Source of the DNA: Streptacidiphilus anmyonensis
GTDB lineage: Bacteria > Actinomycetota > Actinomycetes > Streptomycetales > Streptomycetaceae
DNA: 64,000 nt
Reading direction: 5' to 3'
Assembly (NCBI RefSeq): GCF_000787855.1
Contig: NZ_BBPQ01000002.1
Location: 380,903-444,902, forward strand
In this document: in pieces, positions 45,104 through 53,888 of the stretch
Numbering within the stretch: the stretch's first letter is position 1
How the letters are laid out: each line of letters begins with the position of its first letter
Notes under the pieces: model-generated
Database searches by the model: none
Told to the model about the DNA's origin: nothing
What the model saw: the letters and a program-made list of their open reading frames with translations, nothing else
Position numbers and translations under genes: made by a program

Positions 45104-46615
45104 TCAGTGCATGACGACCGGGACGGCCGCTTCGGACTCGGCGTTGGCGCCGGCGACGGTGTGGTGCTCCGGGCGGCCGGCGTTGACCAGGACGAAGACC
45201 AGCGCCGAGGCGACGAGCATGATGCCCACGGCCCACCAGATGGCGACGTCGTAGCCGTGCACCGCGGCGAGCGGGTTGCGCGGGTCGGTGGAGTGGTGCG
45301 AGACCAGCCAGCTGGTCGTCGCGCTCGCCGCGATGGTGTTGAGCAGGGCGGTGCCGATGGAGCCGCCGACCTGCTGCGAGGTGTTGATCATCGCGGAGGC
45401 CACGCCCGCGTCCTGCGGCTGGACGCCGATGGTCGACAGGCTCATGGCCGGCATGAACGAGGTGCCCATGCCCAGGCCCAGCATGAGCTCGGCCGGCAGG
45501 ATCAGCGTCCAGTAGTTGCTGTCCACGTGCATCTGCGTGAGCAGCAGCATGCCCATCGAGGCCAGCAGCAGGCCGGGGCCCATCAGCCAGCGCGCCGGGA
45601 CGCGGTTCATCAGGCGGGCGCCGATCTGCGTGGAGCCGGTGATCATGCCGACGACCATGGGCAGGAAGGCGACGCCGGTCATGACCGGGCTGTACTGCTT
45701 GATGCCCTGCAGGTAGTAGGTCATGAACAGGAACAGACCGAACATGCCGATGATGGCGAGACCGAGGCCGAGGTAGGCGCCACCGCGGTTGCGGTTCAGC
45801 ACGACGCGCAGCGGCAGCAGCGGGGCCTTGGTGCGGGACTCGACCAGGACGAACAGCGCGAGCAGCACCGCGGAGGCCACGAAGAGGCCGATGGTGATGC
45901 CGGCGCCCCAGCCGGACTCCTCGGCCTTGGTGAAGCCGTAGACGAGGGAGACCAGGCCCGAGGTGGCCAGCAGCACGCCCGGGATGTCGAGACGGTTGCG
46001 GTTGCGCTCGCCCTCGCGCTCGTGGACGAAGACCAGGGAGCCGGCCACCGCGATGATCGCGAAGATGATGTTGACGTACAGCGCCCAGCGCCAGTTGACG
46101 TACTGGGTCAGCGCGCCGCCGAGCAGCAGGCCGACGGCGCCGCCCGCACCGGCGATGGCGCCGAAGATGCCGAACGCGGTCGCGCGCTCCTTGGCCTCGG
46201 TGAAGGTGACGGCCAGCAGCGACAGGGCCGCCGGGGCCAGCAGTGCGCCGAAGACGCCCTGCAGCGCACGCGCGCCGAGCAGCATGGTCGAGTTGACGGC
46301 CGCGCCGCCGACGGCGGAGGCCAGGGCGAAGCCGATCAGGCCGACGATGAAGGCCCGCTTGCGCCCCCACAGGTCGGCCACGCGGCCGCCGAAGAGCAGC
46401 AGACCGCCGAAGGCCAGGCTGTAGGCGGTGATCACCCACTGGCGGTTGGCGTCGGAGATGTGCAGGTCCGCCTGGGCGTGCGGCAGTGCGATGTTCACGA
46501 CGGTGGCGTCGAGGACGACCATCAGCTGGGCGATGGCGATGAAGATGAGCGCCTTCCAGCGCCTTGGATCGGGCTGGGCCTGGTCAAGTGGCTTGGCGGG
46601 TGCGGAAGCAGACAT
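45104..46615 (-). CDS. DHA2-family (EmrB/QacA) MFS drug transporter
   Basis: A 503-aa, 14-helix MFS antiporter. LMVVLDATVVNIALPHAQ is the DHA2 helix-1 signature; GRVADLWGRKRAF is motif A, and GAIAGAGGAVGLLLGG matches the antiporter motif C region. It exports a hydrophobic drug or metabolite using the proton gradient. It lies 191 bp downstream of a TetR gene on the same strand and is probably controlled by it. The 191-bp gap lacks the gggga-N5-tcccc operator seen upstream of tetR, so co-transcription is one way the control could work. Confidence 0.93.
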   Translation of the reverse strand: MSASAPAKPLDQAQPDPRRWKALIFIAIAQLMVVLDATVVNIALPHAQADLHISDANRQWVITAYSLAFGGLLLFGGRVADLWGRKRAFIVGLIGFALASAVGGAAVNSTMLLGARALQGVFGALLAPAALSLLAVTFTEAKERATAFGIFGAIAGAGGAVGLLLGGALTQYVNWRWALYVNIIFAIIAVAGSLVFVHEREGERNRNRLDIPGVLLATSGLVSLVYGFTKAEESGWGAGITIGLFVASAVLLALFVLVESRTKAPLLPLRVVLNRNRGGAYLGLGLAIIGMFGLFLFMTYYLQGIKQYSPVMTGVAFLPMVVGMITGSTQIGARLMNRVPARWLMGPGLLLASMGMLLLTQMHVDSNYWTLILPAELMLGLGMGTSFMPAMSLSTIGVQPQDAGVASAMINTSQQVGGSIGTALLNTIAASATTSWLVSHHSTDPRNPLAAVHGYDVAIWWAVGIMLVASALVFVLVNAGRPEHHTVAGANAESEAAVPVVMH

Positions 46616-46806
46616 GAGGGTATCCCCGTAGGTGCGCGGCAGGGCTGCCGTCGTCGGTGAGCGAACTTCGGTATGCGGGACGTGAAACGTTGACGTACGA
46701 ATGTGACCGGGAGATCGGCGGGTCGGCGTCGACCTGGTGAAGTAAGGGTTGAGAGACCGGACTTCGGGCCCGGTGAGCTCAGCGGAGCTGCGGCGTCACG
46801 AAGGCG

Positions 46807-47490
46807 TCACGACCGGCACTCGCGTCGGGCGGCCGCGAGGATGCACTCGCGGCGGACGTCCTCCAGCGTCTGCGGGCTGCCGGGCAGGGGCGTCCGGGCG
46901 GGCGCCCGGAGGCCGTCGAGCAGCAGCTGCAGGTGGCGGTGGACGAAAGGCTGAAGGCTGTCGTAGGTGGCGCCGGGGAACGGCCGCACCAGCTGCGCGA
47001 CCGCCATCAGGACGTCGTTGCTGCCGATGTCGTCACGCAGGGTCCCGGCCGCCTGGGCAGCGCTGACGATGGTCTGGACGACGCCGTCCAGGCGTTCCTT
47101 GGTCGAGAAGACCTCGGCCTCGTCCAGGTCCGTCCACTCGGAGAGCATCGGGCACAGGGCGCCGATCTTCCAGTTGACGGCGTCGTGCACGAGGCGGCTG
47201 AGCGCCTCGAACGGATCGCTCTCCTCCGCGTAGGCCTGCTCGGCCACGCTGATGGCTCGTTCCATGACCTCCAGGACGACGCCGCGCACCAGCGCGCGAC
47301 GGTCCGGGAAGTGCCGGTAGACGGTGGCGTTGCCGATCCCGGCGCGCTTGGCGATCTCGTCGAGCGGCACGTCCGCGCCGTACTCGATGAACGCGTCCTG
47401 CGCGGCGTCGAGGATGCGGGCCCGGTTCCGGGCCGCGTCGGCACGCCGGCGGAGCCCCGCGGGCTTCTCGGTCTCGACTGCCTGGACCAC
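46807..47490 (-). CDS. TetR family transcriptional regulator
   Basis: A 227-aa TetR repressor. The HTH reads ADVPLDEIAKRAGIGNATVYRHFPDRRALV, the usual TetR pattern; the ligand-binding C-terminus is variable. GTG 47490 (VVQAVETEKP) is chosen for aaaggag directly upstream; longer frames to 47550 would read through the operator. Two identical-format palindromes cover its promoter region, so autorepression is likely, with the DHA2 pump as second target. Confidence 0.92.
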   Translation of the reverse strand: MVQAVETEKPAGLRRRADAARNRARILDAAQDAFIEYGADVPLDEIAKRAGIGNATVYRHFPDRRALVRGVVLEVMERAISVAEQAYAEESDPFEALSRLVHDAVNWKIGALCPMLSEWTDLDEAEVFSTKERLDGVVQTIVSAAQAAGTLRDDIGSNDVLMAVAQLVRPFPGATYDSLQPFVHRHLQLLLDGLRAPARTPLPGSPQTLEDVRRECILAAARRECRS

Positions 47491-47522
47491 GGCGACTCCT
47501 TTCTCCGATGTGCTGGGCCGGG

Positions 47523-47580
47523 AAGCGGGGAACCTGTCCCCGCTTTCCATTCAAACACCTAAACGGGGAATCACTCCCCG
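47523..47580. promoter_or_regulatory. paired gggga-N5-tcccc operators upstream of tetR
   Basis: Copy 1, aagcgggga-acctg-tccccgctt (47523-47545), and copy 2, cgggga-atcac-tccccg (47564-47580), have the same core and the same 5-nt spacer, with centres 38 bp apart. They flank a small AT-rich patch (attcaaacacctaaa) that fits a promoter. The geometry is typical of TetR-family operators. Confidence 0.7.
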
Positions 47581-47637
47581 GAAATCCCTCCCATGAGTGT
47601 GACCTGCGTCACATTTTTCATCAGGGGCCGGACACGA

Positions 47638-47669
47638 CTCAGGGGCGCGGGAAACCCCGCGCCCCTGAG
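47638..47669 (-). terminator. terminator after the M16 peptidase pair
   Basis: ctcaggggcgcggg (47638-47651) and cccgcgcccctgag (47656-47669) form a perfect 14-bp stem with a 4-nt loop (aaac). It lies 23 bp beyond the peptidase stop on the minus strand. The sequence resembles the common streptomycete ggggcgcggg repeat. Confidence 0.88.
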
Positions 47670-47691
47670 CGCTACAGAAGGGATGGAAGGG

Positions 47692-49077
47692 TCAGGCGGG
47701 AACGACCGTGACCTCGCCGATCCCCAGGTCCTTCAGCGGCGCCGCGATCACCGAGGCGTCGCCGACCAGCACCGCCACCAGCCGCTCCGGCGGGAACGCC
47801 GCCACCACCGCGTCGGTCGCCGCCGCCGTGGCGGTCTCGGCCAACTGCCGGTACACCTCGGCCTGGTAGTTGTCCGGCAGCTCCTGCTCCACCTGGTCGG
47901 CCAGGGTGGCGCAGACCGCGGACGCGGTCTCGTAGCGCAGCGGGGCCACGCCGACCAGGTTCTGCACCGCGACGTCGCGCTCCTCGTCGGTCAGGCCCTC
48001 GGCCGCCAGCGTCCGCAGGATCTGCCAGGTGTCCGCGAGCGCCGGAGCCGTCGACTCGGTGTCCACCGAGCCCGAGATGGCCAGCAGCGCCCGGCCCTGG
48101 CCGTCCGCGCCCGAGCGCAGCGGCTGGGCGAACGCGCGGACGCCGTAGGTGTAGCCCTTCTCCTCCCGCAGGACCTTGTCCAGGCGCGAGGTGAGGGTGC
48201 CGCCCAGGCAGTACGTGCCGAGGATCTGCGCCGCCCACGCGTCGTCGTGGCGGTCCGGGCCGATCCGGCCGATCAGCAGCTGGGTCTGCACCGAACCCGG
48301 TCGGTCGACGATGACGACCCGGCCGGTGTCGTCGCCGCGCACCGGCGCGGCGGGCACGTGCGCGCCCGGGGTGCCGGTCCAGCGGCCGATCGTGGCGGCC
48401 AGCACGGCGTCGAAGTCGACCTCGGAGAAGTCGCCGACGACGACCAGCGTCGCCGTCGCCGGGCGCACGTGCGCGGCGTAGAACGCCGTCACCGCGTCAC
48501 GGTCGATGGCCTCGACCGTCTCGGCGCCGCCCGAGCGCGGACGCGACAGGCGGTCGGACTGGTCGAACAACTCGCCGTAGAAGGCGAGCGCGGCCCGGCG
48601 GGCCGGGTTGGCCTGCTCGTGGACGATCTCGTCGAGACGGTTGGCGACCAGCCGCTCGATCTCGTGCTCCGGGAAGGCCGGCGCGCGCACCGCGTCCGCC
48701 ATCAGCGCGAGCCCGCGCTCCAGCCGGGAGGCCGGGACCTCCAGCGACAGCCGCAGCACCGTGTGGTCCGCGTGCGCGTCCAGGTTCGCGCCGGCCCGCT
48801 CCAGCTCGGCGGCGAACTCCTCGGCCGTCAGCGACTCGGTGCCCTCGGAGAAGGCACGCGCCAGGATCGTGGAGACGCCCTCCTGCTCGCGCGGCTCCGC
48901 CGCGAGCGGCACGTCCAGCACCAGCTCGGCCGCGACCAGCGCCTGGCCCGGACGGTCGCAGCGCAGCACCGTCAGGCCGTTCGGCAGCGTGCTGCGCGTC
49001 GGCGCCGGGAAGTTCCACGGAGTGGGCTGCCCCGGCTCGGGGCGCGGGTGGAAGGTCATGGTGGAGGCGATGGTCAT
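47692..49077 (-). CDS. M16 family peptidase-like protein, non-catalytic subunit type
   Basis: A 461-aa M16 (pitrilysin/insulinase) family protein. The position of the zinc motif HxxEH is occupied by EGVSTILARAFSEGT, so it lacks the active site. The C-terminal substrate-gripping Arg/Tyr pair is present (SRLDKVLREEKGYTYGVRAF). Such proteins pair with an HxxEH-bearing partner, here the gene upstream. ATG 49077 overlaps that gene's stop (ATGA); longer frames to 49353 are not supported. Likely cytosolic. Confidence 0.9.
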   Translation of the reverse strand: MTIASTMTFHPRPEPGQPTPWNFPAPTRSTLPNGLTVLRCDRPGQALVAAELVLDVPLAAEPREQEGVSTILARAFSEGTESLTAEEFAAELERAGANLDAHADHTVLRLSLEVPASRLERGLALMADAVRAPAFPEHEIERLVANRLDEIVHEQANPARRAALAFYGELFDQSDRLSRPRSGGAETVEAIDRDAVTAFYAAHVRPATATLVVVGDFSEVDFDAVLAATIGRWTGTPGAHVPAAPVRGDDTGRVVIVDRPGSVQTQLLIGRIGPDRHDDAWAAQILGTYCLGGTLTSRLDKVLREEKGYTYGVRAFAQPLRSGADGQGRALLAISGSVDTESTAPALADTWQILRTLAAEGLTDEERDVAVQNLVGVAPLRYETASAVCATLADQVEQELPDNYQAEVYRQLAETATAAATDAVVAAFPPERLVAVLVGDASVIAAPLKDLGIGEVTVVPA

Positions 49078-50429
49078 GCCTGCACCTCCTCGTCCTGCTC
49101 GTCCTGGGCGGCGGTCTCGTCGGCGGTCTCGTCGGCGGCTTCGTCGGCAGCGGAGGCAGCGGTGGGCTCGTAGGTCAGCACCGCGCGGTTGTCCGGCGTC
49201 AGGTACTTCTGCGCGACGGCCTGGATCTCCTCGGCCGTCACGTCCAGCACCCGCGAGAGCGCCGTGTCGGCGAGCTTCGGGTCGCCGAACAGGACGGCGT
49301 AGCGGCACAGTTCGTCCGCGCGGCCGCTGACGGTGTCGAGCCGGTCCAGCCACTCGCGCTCGATCTGCGCCTGCGCGCGCTCGAGTTCCTCCGCCGTCGG
49401 GCCCTCGGCCGCGAAACGGGCCAGCTCCTGGTCGATCGCGGCCTCGACGGCCTCGACCGTCGCCTCACCGGAGGTCTTCGCGTCGAGCCAGCCGAGCGAC
49501 GGCGCGCCCGCGAGACGCAGCAGGCCGAAACCGGCCGTCACGGCCAGACGGTCGTGCCGGACCAGGCGGTTGTAGAGGCGGGAGGACTCGCCCGAGCCGA
49601 GGATCGTCAGCGCCAGGTCGGCCGCGTCCGACTCGCGGGTGCCGTCCAGCGGCAGCAGGTACGCCTGCATCACCGCGCGCGAGGGCACCTCGGCCACGAC
49701 GTGCTCGCGCAGCGACGCGTCCGAGGAGCGCACCACGGTGGTGCCGTCGCGCGGCGGGCGCTTGCCGTCGTGCGCCGGGATGGAGCCGAAGTACTTCTGC
49801 ACCCAGGCCAGGGTCTGCTCCGGGTCGATGTCGCCGACCACGGCCAGCACCGCGTTGTTGGGCGCGTAGTAGGTCCGGAAGAAGTCCTGCGCGTCGCCGA
49901 GGGTGGCGGCGTCCAGGTCCTCCATCGAACCGATGGGCGTGTGGTGGTAGGGGTGGCCGTCCGGGAAGGCCATCGCGGTCAGCCGCTCGAACGCGGTGCC
50001 GTAGGGCACGTTGTCGTAGCGCTGGCGGCGCTCGTTCTTCACGACCGCGCGCTGGTTGTCCAGACTCTCCTGGTCGAGCGCCTCCAGCAGGCTGCCCATC
50101 CGGTCGGCCTCGAGCCACAGCGCCAGCTCCAACTGGTGCGCGGGCATGGTCTCGAAGTAGTTGGTGCGCTCGAAGCTGGTGGTGCCGTTCAGCGACCCGC
50201 CGGCCCCCTGCACCAGCTCGAAGTGGCCGTTGCCCTTGACCTGCCCGGAGCCCTGGAACATCAGGTGCTCGAAGAGGTGGGCGAGACCGGTGCGTCCGGC
50301 CACCTCGTGCCGGGAGCCGACGTCGTACCAGAGACAGACGGCGGCGACCGGGGTGAGGTGGTCCTCGGAGAGCACCACCCGCAGCCCGTTGGCCAGAGTG
50401 TGCTCACTGATGGTGAATCCTTGGGCCAT
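49074..50429 (-). CDS. M16 family zinc metallopeptidase, catalytic subunit
   Basis: A 451-aa M16 peptidase with the inverted zinc motif HLFEH in GLAHLFEHLMFQGSG and the downstream ENxxxxxE-type segment (QESLDNQRAVVKNERRQRYDN) that provides the third ligand Glu. It forms a two-subunit enzyme with the non-catalytic protein encoded next. The C-terminus ends in an acidic repeat (DETADE-like units), probably disordered. It is divergent from parC, with a 210-bp gap. The substrate is unknown. Confidence 0.93.
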   Translation of the reverse strand: MAQGFTISEHTLANGLRVVLSEDHLTPVAAVCLWYDVGSRHEVAGRTGLAHLFEHLMFQGSGQVKGNGHFELVQGAGGSLNGTTSFERTNYFETMPAHQLELALWLEADRMGSLLEALDQESLDNQRAVVKNERRQRYDNVPYGTAFERLTAMAFPDGHPYHHTPIGSMEDLDAATLGDAQDFFRTYYAPNNAVLAVVGDIDPEQTLAWVQKYFGSIPAHDGKRPPRDGTTVVRSSDASLREHVVAEVPSRAVMQAYLLPLDGTRESDAADLALTILGSGESSRLYNRLVRHDRLAVTAGFGLLRLAGAPSLGWLDAKTSGEATVEAVEAAIDQELARFAAEGPTAEELERAQAQIEREWLDRLDTVSGRADELCRYAVLFGDPKLADTALSRVLDVTAEEIQAVAQKYLTPDNRAVLTYEPTAASAADEAADETADETAAQDEQDEEVQA

Positions 50430-50639
50430 CCGCGTCGATCCTTCCGGTGTACCGCATGATCGAGATTCGTATCAGCCGGGACGTGAACCCCGGAAAACCC
50501 CATTGTGCTGCACCGGCAGGGGACGCGGTGGCCGGGTTTGTCAGCGCGCTGGTCCAGAATGGTCCCCGACCATGCCCACCCATGCCCACCGACCGGTCCG
50601 ACCGGAGGCGTGCATACCGTCCTAGGGAGCGCCGCCGCG

Positions 50640-53114
50640 ATGGCCCGCCGCAGTTCGCAGACCCCTCCGCCCGAGGATTTCGAGGAGCGCATCCTCGACA
50701 TCGACGTGGTGGACGAGATGCAGAGCTCCTACCTGGAGTACGCCTACTCGGTGATCTACTCCCGGGCGCTCCCCGACGCCAGGGACGGCCTCAAGCCCGT
50801 GCACCGGCGTGTCCTCTACCAGGCCAACGAGATGGGCCTGCGGCCCGACCGCGGCCACGTCAAAAGCGCCCGCGTCGTCGGCGAGGTGATGGGCCGCCTG
50901 CACCCGCACGGCGACACCGCCATCTACGACACGCTCGTGCGCATGGCCCAGCCGTTCTCCATGCGGCTGCCGCTGATCGACGGCCACGGCAACTTTGGCT
51001 CGCTCGGCAACGACGACCCGCCGGCCGCCATGCGGTACACCGAGGCCCGGCTCACCGAGGCCGCGATGGCCATGGTCGAGACGATCGACGAGGAGACCGT
51101 CGACTTCCGGCCCAACTACGACGGCAGCGAGCAGGAGCCGGAGGTCCTCCCCTCCGCCTTCCCGAACCTGCTGGTCAACGGCGTCTCCGGGATCGCCGTC
51201 GGCATGGCCACCAACATGCCGCCGCACAACCTCTCCGAGGTCGTCGCCGCCGCCCGCCACCTGATCAAGCACCCGGGCGCCGACCTCGACACCCTGATGC
51301 GCTACATCCCCGGCCCCGACCTGCCGACCGGCGGCCTGGTCGTCGGCCTGGACGGCATCCGCGACGCCTACGAGAGCGGTCGCGGCACCTTCAAGATCCG
51401 CGCCAAGGTGTCCGTCGAGGACGTCACCCCGCGCCGCAAGGGCCTGGTCGTCACCGAACTGCCGTTCACGGTCGGCCCGGAGAAGGTGATCGCCAAGATC
51501 AAGGATCTGGTGGGCGCCAAGAAGATCCAGGGCATCGCCGACGTCAAGGACCTGACGGACCGTGCCCACGGCCTGCGCCTGGTCATCGAGGTCAAGAACG
51601 GCTTCGTGCCCGAGGCGCTGCTGGAGCAGCTCTACAAGCTGACGCCGATGGAGGAGACCTTCGGCATCAACAACGTCGCCCTGGTCGACGGCCAGCCGCT
51701 GACGCTGGGCCTGAAGGAGCTGCTCGAGGTCTACGTCGACCACCGCTTCGAGGTGGTCCGCCGGCGCAGCGACTTCCGCCGCCGCAAGCGCCAGGACCGG
51801 CTGCACCTGGTCGAGGGTCTGCTCGTCGCGCTCGTCGACATCGACGAGGTCATCGCGATCATCCGATCGAGCGACAACTCGGCGCAGGCCAAGGAGCGCC
51901 TGATCGAGCGGTTCAGCCTGTCCGAGACGCAGACCGCGTACATCCTGGACACCCCGCTGCGCCGCCTGACCCGCTTCGACCGGATCGAGCTGGAGGCGGA
52001 GCAGGAGAAGCTCAACGCCGAGATCGCGGCGCTGACCGAGATCCTCGATTCGGACACCGTGCTGCGCAAGGTCGTCTCCGACGAACTCGCGGCCGTGGCC
52101 AAGAAGTTCGGCACCGAGCGGCGCACCGTGCTGCTGGAGGCCGGTTCGGTCGCCACCGTCGCGGTCCCGCTGGAGGTCGCCGACGACCCGTGCCGCGTGC
52201 TGCTCTCCTCGACGGGCCTGCTGGCCCGCACCGCCGACGCCGGGACCCAGGTCCCGGACGGAGACGGTGACGGCGACGCGGGCGACGGCAAGCGCGCCCG
52301 GCACGACGTGATCGTCTCGGCGGTCCCGGCCACCGCCCGCGGCCACATCGGCGTCGTCACCGACGCCGGGCGGGTGCTCCGGCTCGCGGTCATCGACCTG
52401 CCGCAGCTGCCGCCGAGCGCGCACACCCCGGCCCTGGCCGGCGGCGCGAAGGTCGCCGAGTTCCTGAAGCTGGAGGCGGGCGAGTCGGTCCTCGCGCTGA
52501 CGACGCTCGACGAGTCCTCCCCCGGCCTGGCACTCGGCACCGAGCAGGGCGTGGTCAAGCGGGTCGTGCCGGACTGGCCGGACAACAAGGACGAGTTCGA
52601 GATCATCGCCCTCAAGGACGGCGACCGGATCGTCGGCGCGGTCGAACTGCGCACGGGCGAGGAGGACCTGGTCTTCGTCGCCTCCGACGCCCAACTGCTG
52701 CGCTACCCGGCCGGCCAGGTCCGCCCGCAGGGCCGCCCGGCCGGAGGCATGGCGGGCGTCAAGCTCGCCGACGGCGCGAAGGTGATCTCCTTCACGGCGG
52801 TGGACCCGGCGCAGGACGCCCTCGTCGTCACCGTCGCGGGCTCCTCGGACGCGCTCGACGGCATGGGCCAGGCCACGGCCAAGGCCACCCCGTTCGAGCA
52901 GTACCCGCGCAAGGGCCGCGCCACCGGCGGCGTCCGCTGCCAGCGCTTCCTCAAGGGCGAGGACAAGCTCGTCTTCGCCTGGGTCGGCGCCACCCCCGCC
53001 CGCGCCGCCACCGCCAACGGCTCCCCCGCCGAGCTCCCGGCCCGCGACCCGCGCCGCGACGGCTCCGGCGTCCCGCTGGCCAAGGACATCGCGGCGGTCG
53101 CCACCACGGCGTGA
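50640..53114 (+). CDS. parC: DNA topoisomerase IV subunit A
   Basis: An 824-aa type IIA topoisomerase A subunit. [27 protein letters not shown] is the family start, [12 protein letters not shown] covers the quinolone-determining positions (T93 and D97), and Tyr133 in AMRYTEARL is the DNA-linking tyrosine. The C-terminal beta-pinwheel lacks a clear GyrA box, which favours ParC over GyrA. ATG 50640 follows ctagggagc; the in-frame extension to 50505 lacks a site. The partner parE is not in the window. A strong terminator follows. Confidence 0.94.
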   Translation: MARRSSQTPPPEDFEERILDIDVVDEMQSSYLEYAYSVIYSRALPDARDGLKPVHRRVLYQANEMGLRPDRGHVKSARVVGEVMGRLHPHGDTAIYDTLVRMAQPFSMRLPLIDGHGNFGSLGNDDPPAAMRYTEARLTEAAMAMVETIDEETVDFRPNYDGSEQEPEVLPSAFPNLLVNGVSGIAVGMATNMPPHNLSEVVAAARHLIKHPGADLDTLMRYIPGPDLPTGGLVVGLDGIRDAYESGRGTFKIRAKVSVEDVTPRRKGLVVTELPFTVGPEKVIAKIKDLVGAKKIQGIADVKDLTDRAHGLRLVIEVKNGFVPEALLEQLYKLTPMEETFGINNVALVDGQPLTLGLKELLEVYVDHRFEVVRRRSDFRRRKRQDRLHLVEGLLVALVDIDEVIAIIRSSDNSAQAKERLIERFSLSETQTAYILDTPLRRLTRFDRIELEAEQEKLNAEIAALTEILDSDTVLRKVVSDELAAVAKKFGTERRTVLLEAGSVATVAVPLEVADDPCRVLLSSTGLLARTADAGTQVPDGDGDGDAGDGKRARHDVIVSAVPATARGHIGVVTDAGRVLRLAVIDLPQLPPSAHTPALAGGAKVAEFLKLEAGESVLALTTLDESSPGLALGTEQGVVKRVVPDWPDNKDEFEIIALKDGDRIVGAVELRTGEEDLVFVASDAQLLRYPAGQVRPQGRPAGGMAGVKLADGAKVISFTAVDPAQDALVVTVAGSSDALDGMGQATAKATPFEQYPRKGRATGGVRCQRFLKGEDKLVFAWVGATPARAATANGSPAELPARDPRRDGSGVPLAKDIAAVATTA

Positions 53115-53130
53115 CCCGAAGGTGAGCGAG

Positions 53131-53164
53131 GAGGGCGGCCGGGCCTTGAAGCCCGGCCGCCCTC
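53131..53164. terminator. terminator between parC and response-regulator gene
   Basis: gagggcggccgggc (53131-53144) and gcccggccgccctc (53151-53164) form a perfect 14-bp stem with a 6-nt loop between convergent genes, 16 bp after the parC stop. The following bases hold three imperfect copies of ctcagccctgcttcg, the last spanning the stop of the next gene. Confidence 0.9.
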
Positions 53165-53213
53165 ACGCGTCCCTCGGCCCTGCCTCGTGCCTCCCTCAGC
53201 CCTGCTTCGTGTC

Positions 53214-53888
53214 TCAGCCCTGCTTCGGCGTCGCCATCAGGTAGGCCAGCACCGCCAGCACCCGACGGTTGTCGTCGTCGGAGGGCGCGAGCTCCAGCTT
53301 GGTGAAGATGCTGGTGCTGTGCTTGGAGACCGCCTTCTCGCTGACGAACAGCCGGCTCGCGATGGCGCTGTTGGACCGCCCCTCGGCCATCAGCTCCAGC
53401 ACCTGGCGCTCGCGTTCGGAGAGGCGGGCGAGCGGTTCGCTGCGGCTGCGCCGCACCAGCAGCTTCGTCACCACCTGCGGGTCCATCACCGTGCCGCCCG
53501 CCGCGACCGCGCGGATGGCGTCGACGAACTGATCGTCGCTGAACACCCGGTCCTTGAGCAGATAGCCGACCCCGCCCGCCTGGTCGGCGAGCAACTCCTG
53601 CGCGTACACCGGCTCGACGTACTGCGACAGCAGCAGGATCGGCAGGCCGGGGAGCTGCTCACGAGCCGCGAGCGCCGCGCGCAGCCCGTCGTCGGTGTTG
53701 GTCGGCGGCAGTCGGATGTCCACGACCGCGAGGTCCGGCCGGTGCTCCAGCAGCGCGGCGAGCAGGCCCGGCGCACTGTCGGTGGCCGCCGCGACGTCGA
53801 ACCCGCGTGCCTTGAGGAGCCGGACGAGGCCCTCGCGCAACAGGTAGAGATCCTCCGCGACGACCAACCGGACAGGTCCTACGGGCAC
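53214..53888 (-). CDS. LuxR/NarL family response regulator
   Basis: A 224-aa regulator. Receiver: LVVAEDLYLLREGL, phospho-Asp in AVVDIRLPPTNTDDG, Lys in GYLLKDRV. HTH: LSERERQVLELMAEGRSNSAIA and SEKAVSKHSTSIFTKL. GTG 53888 overlaps the kinase stop by 10 bp, giving a coupled two-component pair in the order kinase then regulator. Targets are unknown. Confidence 0.9.
   Translation of the reverse strand: MPVGPVRLVVAEDLYLLREGLVRLLKARGFDVAAATDSAPGLLAALLEHRPDLAVVDIRLPPTNTDDGLRAALAAREQLPGLPILLLSQYVEPVYAQELLADQAGGVGYLLKDRVFSDDQFVDAIRAVAAGGTVMDPQVVTKLLVRRSRSEPLARLSERERQVLELMAEGRSNSAIASRLFVSEKAVSKHSTSIFTKLELAPSDDDNRRVLAVLAYLMATPKQG

Noticed and set aside
50640-53114. GyrA instead of ParC
   Set aside because: No clear GyrA box in the C-terminal domain, and the neighbours fit the streptomycete parC locus rather than the dnaA-gyrBA region.
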